A DNA stretch of 64,000 nucleotides from Hygrocybe punicea (taxonomy: Eukaryota; Basidiomycota; Agaricomycetes; Agaricales; Hygrophoraceae): positions 4,836,001-4,900,000 of the forward strand of contig OY744461.1 in the NCBI GenBank assembly GCA_963556145.1. The letters are read 5' to 3'. The notes beneath the pieces were generated by a model that saw only the letters and a list, made by a program, of their open reading frames with translations, searched no databases and was not told the DNA's origin. Shown one piece after another: positions 54,101 through 62,300 of the stretch; positions within the stretch are counted from its first letter, which is position 1; each line of letters begins with the position of its first letter. Position numbers and translations under genes: made by a program.

Positions 54101-57100
54101 TCAATAGCCTTAAGTTTAGTCTAGCTACTCTTCCCCCGATTGCTACCAGACATCCAGATCCCTCCCTCTTCTTACATTTGTTTGTACCCACTCCTCGCTT
54201 TATATATCATCCTCGTTTGGTTCTTTGTTGCCGGAGTCCGCTATAAGAACAGCGATCCGTAACACAGTGTATCCACCCTCGTTTCGCCCTCGTTTCGCCT
54301 GCCGTCCACATCTACGCTCTCGACGTCATCCCCGGAAGCGATCCGTGACACGCCCCTGCCGTCTGAGCCCACGCCGTCACCTGGAGACTGTGCCAGTGCC
54401 CAACAGATGCTGTTTTCAATGTATTCCACCGTTTCTGCCCCCATTCCACTCTCGTTTCGACCCCCGGCAGCCGCATACCACCGCCAGGACCCCCATATCG
54501 CCCTCCGTGACGCTGTACAAGCCACTCCCGCCGCGTTCGAGCCCCCAACGGACCCACGGACCAGCCCCTACGCCCACATTCACGCCCCAGAGCCTCTGTA
54601 TGGCCCCCTCCCATCCCAAACGAGTCCGCCCCCCTCCTTCTTTGATGCCCCCAACACACCATGTCACCTGCCACCCCAGTCAACCCCGCATGCCCACGAT
54701 CCACCCCATGGGGCCTCGCAGGCCCATTTGGTAGCCCATACCACGACCCCACGCTTGACCCCGTCCTGCTACGCCCATGCACTGCCGCTCCATGACTTTG
54801 TACCCACTACACCCATGTCGTTATCCCCAGAAGCAGGCCAGGGCATGTTGCCAACATCCACGTTTGCCACTGACGACATACCCGCTTCAACTTTGCTTGC
54901 GCTCGAGTCAGCATTGTTATCCCTCAAGGCCCTCAAGGTTCTGGAGCAAAAGTTGGTAAAGTTGGTGGATCGGTTGGAGAAGTTGGAAGACTTTGTGTTG
55001 GAAGATTCCTGTTGAGTTGATTGGATTTTTGTTTTTGTTTTGTTTTGTTTGTTTTGTTTTCAGTATGGTCCCTTCCCTCCCTCCCTTTTTCTTTTTCCTA
55101 TTTCTTCCTCCCTTGCCTTATGTGAGACTGGGGATAGTCTCTATTTGTGTCCCTACTGGATGTAGAGACATCTATATCTCTGGGTACGTATTCACTCATT
55201 TTACTATATTCTCTATTTGTTCTATTATTTGTATGTAGTGGCTGTTGTAAATAGTCACAAACAAGAAGAGTTTTTGGGTTTCTATCCAACTGACAACGGA
55301 CTCGCACAACGAATCCGCGCCTATCCAGGCTGCATTCACCACAACGCCCAACTGGCACTGACCACATACCGATATCCACCTCCATCGCTCTCCACCCACA
55401 ACTAAGACTTGACAAACCATCACGAAACTTTTGCAACACAAACTGGGACACATTTCGCACCCACCTCAACACTCAACTACGACAACACCCCCCTACAGCC
55501 CCCATCACCTCCCAACAACAACTAGACGACGCCATATCCACACTGACCAACGTACTACAGTCAACTATCAAAGCCGTAGTCCCCATCTCCACACCATGCC
55601 CGCATTCAAAACAATGGTGGACTCCACAACTAAACCAACTCAAACGAGACAAAAACAGGCTAAGTCGACTATCCTACAAGCACCGAATAGACGCTGCTCA
55701 CCCCAGCCACAATGAACACAGGGCCGCACGCAATCTATACGGTAATGAAATCCTCAAAGCCAAAGAAAAGCACTGGTCAGCCTTCCTCGACAAAGCGAGC
55801 GACGACGACCTCTGGACGATCAACAAGTGTGTATCCAATCCCATCAGCGACAACCCCAGAGGAGACGGCGGCAAGAGTTCCATCCCCACCTTGGAAATAA
55901 CCCACCCGGACAGCCACACAACTTACGCAACATCGAACGAAGACAAGACCCGGGCCATCGCTAACTCCTTCTTCCCCCCCCCACCTGAACACTCCTCAGT
56001 CCCAATAGATTACTTATACCCAGATCGAGTCCCCTACATGACGCACATCTCCAAACACCTTATCTCCAAACACCTCGCCAAAATTCTCCCCTTCAAAGCC
56101 CCAGGCCCGGATGGTATCCCTAACATCGTACTCAAAGAATGCACAGCACTCATTTCGGACCACATCCACAACATCTTCAACGCCATTCTCACACTCAACA
56201 TATATTACGCCCCATGGAAGGACTCCATCACCAGCGCGCTACGCAAACCGGATAAACCAAGATATGACATCCCCAAAGCCTATCGCCCCATCGTATTACT
56301 CAACACCCTCCCAAAACTACTGACATCTATCATCGCAGAAACCATAACAACCATGGTCAAAGAACACCAACTCCTACCCTCCCACCACTTCGGCGGGCGA
56401 CCCAGACGAACCACCACCGACTCCATGCACGTCCTAGTCCATCGTATCAAACACGCCTGGCGGAATAAAAGAGTAGCCGCAATCCTATTTTTGGATATCG
56501 AAGGGGCATTCCCGAACGCGGTCACGGAGCGGCTGCTCCACAACATGAGAAAAAGACGCATTCCCGAACCCATTATCCAACTTATCAACAACATCCTAAT
56601 GGACCGCACAACCCACCTCGCCTTCAATGACTATATTTCCAGCCTGATACACCTCAAAAATGGCATCGGCCAAGGCGACCCAATATCCATGATAATCTAT
56701 TTATTTTATAACGCTGACTTACTCGACATCCCCACAGGCAAACACGAACTTGCTGTGGCATTCATAGATGATGCCGCCATATACGTAGAGGGCAAAAACT
56801 TCACGTCAACCAACAGACTCATCAAAAACATCATGACAAAGCAAGACGGAGCCCTCACCTGGTCCAAGGACCATAACTCTAAATTTGAAACCAGCAAATT
56901 CGCGCTGATAGACTTCTCACAGCGCAGCAACATATCGAGACCTCCACTCGCGCTCAACGACACCCTCATTAAACCCATCAAGACACACCATTTCCTTGGC
57001 ATCATCATGGACCAGCACCTCCAATGGCACAAACAGCGAAAACACGCTATCACCAAGACCACCAAATGGATCCATCTCTTCCGCAGAATAGCTAGGCCCA

Positions 57101-58218
57101 AATCAGGCATTCCCAGAAAGCTAATGCGACAGCTATACACGGCCGTGGCTATCCCAAAAATGACCTATGCAGCCGATGTTTGGTACACCCTGGTCCACAA
57201 GACGACAAACGGCACCCATAGAAAAGGCTCAGTCAGAGCGATGCACGAGCTCACAAAAACCCAACGCCTGGCATCCATACCCATCACAGGAGCCCTCAGA
57301 ACAACACCAAACGACCTACTTGATCTCCACGCTGGCATTTTGCCCGTCGACTTACTAATGCACAAAGTTTGTCACAGATCGGTTATCAGAATGGCATCCC
57401 TCCCCGCCTCACACCCACTATACGTTCCTATACGGCGTTGCGCGAAACACCTTGTCGCCAGACACAGATCCCCCCTCCACACACTCACCCACCTCTTCCA
57501 AATCGACCCACACGACATAGAACCCATACGCCCAACACATTCACATACCCCCCCCCCTTTCCACACCTCCATACCCGACACCAGAGACAAATCCATAGAA
57601 CAACACGACAACGACAAAGCAGACATAAAAATATACTCGGACGGCTCCACACTCGAAGGAGGCGTGGGCGCAGCGGCGGTTCTATACCGCAATGGACGTA
57701 CACAAGCCAGAACACTCCACTATCACCTAGGACCCAGCGACTCTCACCACAACGTCGAGGCAGAAAACATAGCTGGCACCCTCACCATACACTTACTAAG
57801 CTGTGAATTACTCCTACGTGACGTCTCCATTTACATTGATTGCCAACCGACAATACGTGCACTAACCTCCACCAGTACAAGCCCTGAATCCGGTCAACAC
57901 ACATTAGACATCTTCCACAAAGCGGTCCGACATCTCACCGACACCAACCACCTCCTCGTTATTTCTATCAAATGGATATCAAGCCATAGTGGCGTCCCCG
58001 GGAACAAACAAGCCGACACAGAGGCTAAAGCAGCAGCGAGAGGAACTACCAGCCCACGACACTCCCTACCCCATGCCCTTCGACTCAAACCCCTGCCCTC
58101 CAACGCCTCGGCCCTAAAACAATCATTCAATAAACAACTAACAATACAATGGAAGGACGTCTGGCAACGATTGCCACAATACATACGATTCACTCGTATC
58201 GACCCTGACTTCCTTTAA
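45133..58218 (+). CDS. LINE ORF2: endonuclease, reverse transcriptase, RNase H (split by insertion)
   Basis: 45133-45843 encodes the endonuclease start (LNVWQINLNKSAKAH, ILLIQEPYFDYYGN, LWCGNFNRHHPLWD). After the insert 45844-55347 the same frame continues to 58218: FKAPGPDGIPN, GGRPRRTTTDSM, FLDIEGAFPN, GIGQGDPISM, the RT active site FIDDA, then RNase H with IYSDGSTLEGG, EAENIAG, DCQPTIRAL and SSHSGVPGNKQADTE. A one-base frameshift near 58200 separates the C-terminal zinc region (CPKCAQGKETVHHFLFDC), which carries another TGA (~58453) and ends at 58570. Without the insert and these late lesions the protein would be near complete. Clade: Tad1-like. Confidence 0.88.
45844..46026 (+). repeat. 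5' LTR of the non-autonomous element
   Basis: TGTAGAGACATCTATATCTC to GCGTTCACCACA, 183 bp. It begins like the TGTAGAGGCTCC solo LTRs and shares their 4-bp target duplication. Confidence 0.9.
46204..55015 (+). CDS. 544-aa Pro/Ser-rich protein of the non-autonomous LTR element (split)
   Basis: 46204-46514 joins 46562-47139 through a 47-nt GT...AG intron that puts the frames in register. After removal of the gypsy insert with one CAGTG (47140-54269), 54270-55015 continues in the same frame to TGA. Total 1635 nt. The middle carries ~165-bp tandem repeats (RIDASSLVSASFRPPS, RIDASTLVSGSNGPPF, HIDTTTSVSPSFRPPS, then STLVSPSFRLPS past the insert). The C-terminus is a leucine-zipper-like coiled coil (LLALESALLSLKALKVLEQK). 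No gag motif or knuckle is recognised. The first ATG is a guess; the intron is inferred from frame and splice signals. Confidence 0.5.
46630..47139. repeat. ~165-bp coding minisatellite
   Basis: Units start near 46634, 46797, 46963 and 47133 (continuing at 54270), each with CGTATYGACGCRTCC and GTTTCCGSCTC words, followed by TCCCC.G..GCC. Units stay in frame. The gypsy element inserted exactly within the fourth unit. Confidence 0.7.
47140..47701 (+). repeat. Gypsy 5' LTR
   Basis: TGTTACCTTTTACCCCGATC to GATCCGTAACA. It contains the 11-nt AAGTTTAGTCT (47549-47559) complementary to the primer-binding site, and an open frame that is the tail of ORF3 in the 3' copy. Confidence 0.95.
47704..47714 (+). 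promoter_or_regulatory. Putative self-priming primer-binding site
   Basis: AGACTAAACTT, two bases after the 5' LTR, is the exact reverse complement of AAGTTTAGTCT at 47549-47559. No TGG-starting tRNA site is present. Tf1 of fission yeast primes reverse transcription from the first 11 nt of its own RNA paired with such a site, so 47549 is the predicted RNA 5' end. Confidence 0.65.
47949..48962 (+). CDS. gag: Gypsy Gag
   Basis: 337 aa. A retrotransposon-gag domain covers about residues 35-205 (AKYDGNKEGFKTFLRSAHIY, LQGGLAGRWADEYVD, DQKKDALTKLNDLRQGKMTA). A Gln/Pro/Thr-rich linker follows, then one zinc knuckle CFKCRQPGHVSRNC (C276, CX2CX4HX4C). It packages element RNA into virus-like particles. 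The stop TGA (48960-48962) is preceded by GGGTTTT, where -1 slippage enters pol. The start ATG at 47949 follows a CACACACAACAGA leader. Confidence 0.93.
   Translation: MSDTEENRETQDTTTVAPAAPSSPKSHIAPPAKYDGNKEGFKTFLRSAHIYIRANRTAFDSEEKQILFILSYLQGGLAGRWADEYVDIALQHDPVNFGSLDDFTKEFRRHFEKPDQKKDALTKLNDLRQGKMTADEFWIEFDTLRRLAGLSEMFNESYLIQLVELHMNKPLIDQIYTGMMIPTTIEEWREQTVKLDQQWRRRQEQVRSMNLPTKTRHNPNIATASPTPRPQQTTTSRPQSESVPMDVDTRRTQPRQQAFTRLTDEQRQEYMRKGICFKCRQPGHVSRNCPERQGQQQVRSMQTVPQTTKQQEDDGKDARIAALMDELTALKLKQEGF
48953..48959 (+). promoter_or_regulatory. -1 ribosomal frameshift site GGGTTTT
   Basis: In the gag frame the bases read G GGT TTT TGA. Slippage by one gives GGG TTT TTG ACG and continues into the 1426-codon pol frame, which starts at 48959 without an ATG nearby. 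X XXY YYZ with X=G, Y=T, Z=T is a canonical slippery heptamer. Confidence 0.75.
48959..53239 (+). CDS. pol: Gypsy Pol with chromodomain and C-terminal ASCH/PUA-like domain
   Basis: 1426 codons, fully open, expressed as Gag-Pol. Protease: LIDCGCTICAIDVGY with D187; the usual DSG/DTG is DCG. RT: about residues 360-560 with YMDD at 542. RNase H from ~685 (IECDASDYAIGAILSQ). Integrase: HHCC knuckle ~850-898 (CTECQQNK), D923 (SVDMIGPL), D983 (ISDRGS), E1019 (GQTERMN), giving D,D-35-E. Chromodomain at 1213-1267 (YEIEHILDSRIRRNKLYYLV, HWLDYPRDEDSWIP). Residues ~1294-1400 add KDHEFRKYLFPPGITHAYLY, ETAPIDAITSIIEI and GFGNLDFN, typical of an ASCH/PUA-like fold. The chromodomain probably guides integration to marked chromatin; the role of the extra domain is unknown. 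Confidence 0.93.
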   Translation: MTKRREAQEATIARLENDVYVCKQFDNVFTKLKALRNELRQTPTPEPKEESNTWRDTHVADKEEKTEPQKRKTTIESEFNAMETIVAIRSTTMGYALDILNDWDIHDQWTDKISPGLVLTLNRRPIAEAVQWLVQNMPQDLPQEPRTLEPIRAITQKDSELRMALLVHGFVSVPQDGRQYPMTSLIDCGCTICAIDVGYVKAHNIPTKPYLNPFNSYMSDGTQPKTGRITEYCELQMRVGDHQELLRFAVTTLAKMDIFLGYDWLKKHNPEIDWRENEIKFSRCLSGCGTSSTIRSTEFDTVVWERPLWFDQVMEETMDPIHFRSFMTKSTELAIKAQEQQKEKTFVELVPETYHEYRDVFEPSGFDELPARKPWDHAITLKPDAPDHHDCKLYPLSPIEKQDLDKFLDENLKTGRIRPSKSPYASPFFFVSKKDAAERRPIQDYRWLNSWTIDDKYPLPLINDIINQLAEAKYFTKLDVRWGFNNVRIKEGDEHKAAFLTPKGLFEPTVMFFGLKNSPPTFQRLMNHVFRYEIREGWLLVYMDDILIFSKSLEENQKRTKQVLKIFRENNLFLKPKKCTFDKEKVDYLGLIVGDGQVQMDPIKTNAITDWPVPTNQTELQRFIGFLNFYRRFVENFSQIASPLHKLTGKAKWDWTEEQQNAFDRLKTIITTDPILVLPVPDKKFTIECDASDYAIGAILSQEQPDGLFRPVAYMSTTMTPAERNYQIFDKELLAIIRSFEEWRHFLLGAKEQIDIFTDHRNLEYYRKPQDLTRRQARWIAFLQDYDFRLLYRKGSQNKKADLLSRRADHKPKEKDNEGMIGLPDSLFILPEQTIRQILHATSTYDNIISLHHDNPTAGHPGRDKTIELISRTTTWPTIREDVERYIVGCTECQQNKPRRGKQFGQLFPHDVPPYNWHTISVDMIGPLPESHGFDAILVIVDKRSKHPIFIATNTTLTSEGWARLFRDHVFKRFGMPRFIISDRGSVFVSRFITELYSLIGIKGRPTTAYHPRADGQTERMNQELEIFLRFFTNYRQDDWHEWLALAEFALANRESSAIKTSPFFATQGQHPWTGLNFDKHIPIANEAVNDFITRMKSIQQKIGEIADVTRQTMKDKYDSHVKNIVFSPGDKVWLNGKNLTTDRPSKKLDNQKFGPFTVLDKIGSSSYKLKLPKTWKIFPIFNVALLSPFQPPSSSIQQKYHLRPPPDIIDNDDHYEIEHILDSRIRRNKLYYLVHWLDYPRDEDSWIPASETAYCQDLVNDFHKLHPRAPSSLSLHSLFTLPPSVIPPFSSSSILLAIYPHNAALIRDGSKDHEFRKYLFPPGITHAYLYETAPIDAITSIIEISSPVIAPAQITNITGFGNLDFNLRKKLCPYAFPIVHYYHLPSPIPSAALSHEYDISTPHRFSLLPSSFTHDHPVNPDHLVF
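53323..54084 (+). CDS. Third gypsy ORF running into the 3' LTR
   Basis: 253 codons from ATG 53323 to TAG (54082-54084). The first ~127 residues lie in the internal region (SKRRLCGRDVRFAVDLMPPS, PVWFTDDPVDPYREFIDCAT), the rest in U3 of the 3' LTR (YPDLTPVSDPDSDTTSQN), ending with the basic stretch HRPRSTRRRRSSRSL. No signal peptide, transmembrane span or known domain is seen, so it is not an obvious envelope. The pol stop lies 84 bp upstream. It could be an accessory nucleic-acid-binding protein or a chance open frame. Confidence 0.5.
   Translation: MSASAVYLPSSPYFHHLPPRFRIPRSKRRLCGRDVRFAVDLMPPSSFGSTHLTSDIAHLGVDLFFAPRTFYSVRPIGPPRPAVPPTVPVWFTDDPVDPYREFIDCATVYDSVFPPVNRDDSPCSGGIVTFYPDLTPVSDPDSDTTSQNNVIAWVQNIIDDNQRRYPNPHDYPRHPIAADTSYTLLQALNNTAQHNHRISCLLTPDMQRSRWPPRWHPKTHRPRSTRRRRSSRSLSSTQPHMTKKPALKSFDSI
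53703..54264 (+). repeat. Gypsy 3' LTR
   Basis: 562 bp, no difference from the 5' LTR seen in the stretches compared. The stretch just before it, CCGGGGGTAT (53693-53702), is the only purine-rich candidate for a plus-strand primer and overlaps ORF3. Confidence 0.95.
55161..55343 (+). repeat. 3' LTR of the non-autonomous element
   Basis: 183 bp. It differs from the 5' LTR at three positions that I can see (CCCAC/CCAAC, TACCC/TATCC, GCGTT/GCATT), two of them C/T or G/A. Confidence 0.9.
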
Positions 58219-59384
58219 CAAATTCCTTAAAACCACACTTGACTTAACTCGCCCCCAGACTAGTCTAATCACACAAATACGCACAGGACATCTCCCGCTC
58301 AACGCCTATCTACATAAAATCAAGAAATCCGATACCGAAATTTGCCCCAAATGCGCCCAAGGGAAGGAAACTGTACACCACTTCCTCTTCGACTGTCCAC
58401 TCTACCATAACGCACGTCACTCACTGACTAACACACTTAGAACACAAGCCTGATCCCTCACCTACCTCCTCAATAACAAAAAAGGCATATCAGAGCTATT
58501 GAAATTCGTACGCCGCACAGGCAGACTTAAAGATTCCTTCGGTGACATTCGCAACCCGATCTATACTTGACTAACTTTACCTTTCAACAGCGCTACTTCT
58601 GTCACTGATAATTCCCCACCCCCACCCCCACCCCCACACACGCTCACTCACATCAAGATCTACACCGCCCCCGCCCGCCCGACCTTATCGTCGACCACAC
58701 CATACAAACAGCATCAACAGACGATCACCCTTTCACCATACCTTCTCCACCCTGCGGCCCCATCTTCCTCATGCATGCCCACCTCGGCAGCCGAGCACTT
58801 ATACGGTCTAGACCCCCCACAACGCAATCCCCACTAGCACCACCGGGCACCCTCACAGCCAGGCCAGGCATCTAAAACAGCATTGGATATGCTGGGGTCA
58901 CGGGGGACTTACTCCGTCGTGACTACATTCGTAAACCAGAGGCGCAGGAATTGGGACAGATCCCAAATTTTTAAAATCTCTATTCCACTAGTATACTTCT
59001 CGCCCACATGTAACGTCCAACATAGGGTACAACCCTGCGGGACAATAAATCTGACTCAAAAAAAAAAAAAAAAATTCAAAGTATGTGGAAATTTTGCATT
59101 TTTTCACCTTTTTAGATTGTATAAGCTCATTTGTTAACCTACAGGTTTACATTGGATCCTTTCTAGCTCAGATATGAATCTTTTACCATCTATGATCAAA
59201 TATTTACATATTATATTCATATATAGCTTTAAAATGCCAAATTTTGTGGATTTTTTCGATTTTTACTACATGTGCTGGAATTTGTATTGGTATGTTTTTT
59301 ATACATCTTTTCCAGCTATATTTGACATATCCATATTATTATCTAGCTTTGATTTTCAAAAAAACTATAAACCTGTTCACAAAA

Positions 59385-62300
59385 ATGTTAAAAATGTCAT
59401 CCATGTCACAATGTCTTATGATTTTTATCATTGCAATGTCTTGGGCACAATGTGCTGTCATTGGGATTGGCCTTGTGCCTCCTGCAAATGTCATACAAAA
59501 TGTCCCTGTCACACCAACTGTCTCTGTCATACACAATGTCATTCTATGCCCAGTTACTTTGAATTTTTATAAAGACAATTTGCAAAAGTATGAAAATTCC
59601 CCTTATTTACCAAGTTTAATCCCATTTCATCATATTGGTCTCCAGTCCACTTCTTCCTCCACATCACCAAACCTTGAACAGATCACAAATATCCACAACA
59701 GCACTGAATTTGTTCTTTCTAGTTATAAATCAGCTCATCCAATTTTTCTATTTGAACTATATGCCAGAATCTTCTTGAACATGTTTGTTTTGCTTTCTGA
59801 GTATCATTGTACAACCAGCATTGCTAATAAGTGCATGTATATTAAGTTGAAACTTCAACAGAATCTGTTTAGAAGACATGACCTCAGAGCTTACTTAAAA
59901 TATGTAAACAAACTACCTATATTAGCCAATGGAGCAATACTGCTGTTTGTCCTAGTTCTGCATCATTTTCTAGCTTTTCAAATGGCTGGTCACTATATGT
60001 GCAATAAAACTTCGAAATTATATGATATTTTCAAGTCTGACAATATATCCTGCAATCCTAACATTGATATTGAATGCATTGGTGGAGGCAAAGCAAATGT
60101 ATTCTCATTTCATGAACTGATGCCTGCTTCAACCAATGACAATGCTAGTATGGATGCAGCTAAATATAAATTCCACTCTTACATGCCAAAAAGTGAAGTA
60201 CTCTCATTGGAATCATCATCTGAAAAATCACTTGTAATTGTAAATCACCCATTTGAATTGTTGATTCCAAAGTTGACCATTGCCAATTTGAAAGTAATTG
60301 CAGCTTATCATAGCATTCTTGTCCATTCAAAAATGAATCTGGCATCAATTCAAACTGCAATACAGAATCATGTGTGCGCCAACTGTCCTGAATTTGTATC
60401 AATCTTTGAATTTATTGATGAAGAAGCAATTGCAATGCACAAGAAAACCTCAAACAGCAGAGCAGTCAATAAGTTTAAAGCACAACATCCTGACAAATAT
60501 GCACAACGAAATCTAGCAGCTGTACAGAAATTTCACAATGAACACCCTGATAAGCATGCCAAACAAAATCTAGCAGCTGTGCAGAAATATCAGAGTGAAA
60601 ATCCAGAGAAACATGACAAACAACATCTAGCAGCTGTGCAGAAATTTCAGAGTGAAAATCCTGACAAACATGCAAAGCAAAATCTGGCAGCTGTACAAAA
60701 TTTTCAGAGTCAAAATCCTGACAAGCATGCAAAACAAAATCTGGCAGCTGTACAAAGAATTCAGAGTGAAAATCCTGATAAGCATGCCAAACAACATCTA
60801 GCAGCTGTGCAGAAATTTCAGAGTGAAAACTCAGAGAAACATAGCAAACAAAATCTGGCAGCTGTGCAGAAATTTCATCTACAACATCCTGAGAAGCATG
60901 CAACACAAAACCTTGCAGCTGTTACAAAATTCAAAGTTGATCATCATGAAAAGCATCTGCAACATATGTTAAATGCAGTTAGAAGACATACCATGAACCA
61001 CCCTGAGCAGCATGCACAAACAAATCAGATGGCTGTTCAAACATATAGAGATAATATTCAATTCCCTCCTGGTCCACCTTCAACAAAATTGCAACATACT
61101 ATTATTTCAGGATTTTGTAGTGATACCTCTCCCAACAAATTTATTGAATCTGGTTGTGCTGTCTGTGGAAGATTGACTCCAGTCTCTCAATTGCAAAGCT
61201 ACACAGACTTGAATTTAAGTTGTTTGAAACAATCTGGTATCACTCAAAAAGAGCGCTTCTCAATAAATGATCCAATTGAATCTTCAGATAGCCCTATAGT
61301 AATGAAAGATCTCCATGGCATTTGCAAGAGGTGTTGCAAGTCTTTGATCAAAGGAAAATGCCCAGCTATGTCTCTAGCAAATGGTTTATGGCTTGGACAA
61401 ATTCCTAATGAATTGAATAACTTGTCTTATGCAGAGCAACTGTTAATTGCTAGAGTGAGACACAATAGATGCATTGTGAGAGTTTCTTCAGGAATGCATA
61501 AGATGAGAGCCAATGCTATTACATTTGCCAATCCAACTCCAAAGATTTATGACATTTTACCCCCACCTGTTGATGAGTTGGATGAAGTACTTGCATTCAT
61601 CTATACAGGACCATGTAAGCCTACCAAGTCTGATTTTGAGAGAACACCATTGCTTGTTAGGAGAAACAAAGTTGCCACTGCTTTGAACTGGTTAAAACTG
61701 AATCATTGTGACTATTTTGACTTGGAGATTTCAGAAGAAAACTTGCAGCAATATCCTGAGAGTGACATACCAGTTGTGGTAGAGTACAGACAATCCTTTG
61801 TCAACAAAAACCCAGAAGCCACTGCTGTTAATGACATGGAAGAGGAAGAAGGCACTGAGACTGGCATGTGTCCATTTGTAGTTCATGGTCTGACTGGAGA
61901 AGAGTACTCTACCAAAAGTATAAAAATTATAAAAGCCATTGCCTTAAAACATTTGATGGATAATAAAAAAATCCTGGCAATTGGACATGAGAGTGATCCA
62001 CAATCCATCTACAATAATCCCCATTTGTTCCCTCAAATGATGCCATGGTTGTTTCCCTATGGCCTTGGTGGAATTGGTAACTCATTGATCCAAGGCAAAA
62101 TTTCAGAAATCAAACACAAGAGACACTTGTTAATGTACTATGACAAGAGGTTTCAGAAAGATCCACACTTTCCTTTGATTGTATTCAACCATGAGCAAAT
62201 AAAGGAGTCTACAACAGGTGGCTATTTATTAGCTGAAAAGGCAAAATTTAAACACATTTCACAAAGATTGATGGATGTTGATCTTGGAGTGTTGAATAAC

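Larger units (their letters stand above)
47140..54264 (+). mobile_element. Intact Ty3/gypsy chromovirus with self-priming signature
   Basis: Two 562-bp LTRs (47140-47701, 53703-54264), identical wherever I compared them, and the 5-bp duplication CAGTG at 47135-47139 and 54265-54269. Internal order: gag, pol (protease, RT, RNase H, integrase, chromodomain, ASCH-like domain), then a third ORF into the 3' LTR. Total 7125 bp. No stops or frameshifts other than the programmed-looking gag-pol site. It is the youngest insertion in the nest and may be active. Confidence 0.95.
45844..55343 (+). mobile_element. Small non-autonomous LTR retrotransposon, interrupted by gypsy
   Basis: 183-bp LTRs at both ends (about 180 of 183 positions identical) and the 4-bp duplication ACGC at 45840-45843 and 55344-55347. 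Excising the internal gypsy leaves a 2.37-kb element. TGGAGCCCACCGCGAGG at 46029, three bases after the 5' LTR, looks like a tRNA primer site. There is no RT or integrase; it encodes one Pro/Ser-rich spliced ORF. Confidence 0.85.
43088..59073 (+). mobile_element. Full-length Tad-like LINE, split by an LTR element
   Basis: The 9-bp duplication ATTCAAAGT occurs at 43079-43087 and 59074-59082. The 3' end is an A run (~17 A) preceded by an AATAAA-containing tail (59044-59049). Two ORFs are present: a zinc-knuckle ORF1, and an ORF2 with endonuclease, RT and RNase H. Subtracting the 9504-bp insert (one duplication included) leaves ~6.5 kb. The start at GACGGTCCTTGAACTC (43088) directly after the duplication implies a complete 5' end. 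Confidence 0.9.

Noticed and set aside
60475..60906. Minus-strand repeat protein (LLDFVCHVSLDFHSE type)
   Set aside because: Reverse-strand shadow of the Helitron coding repeats.
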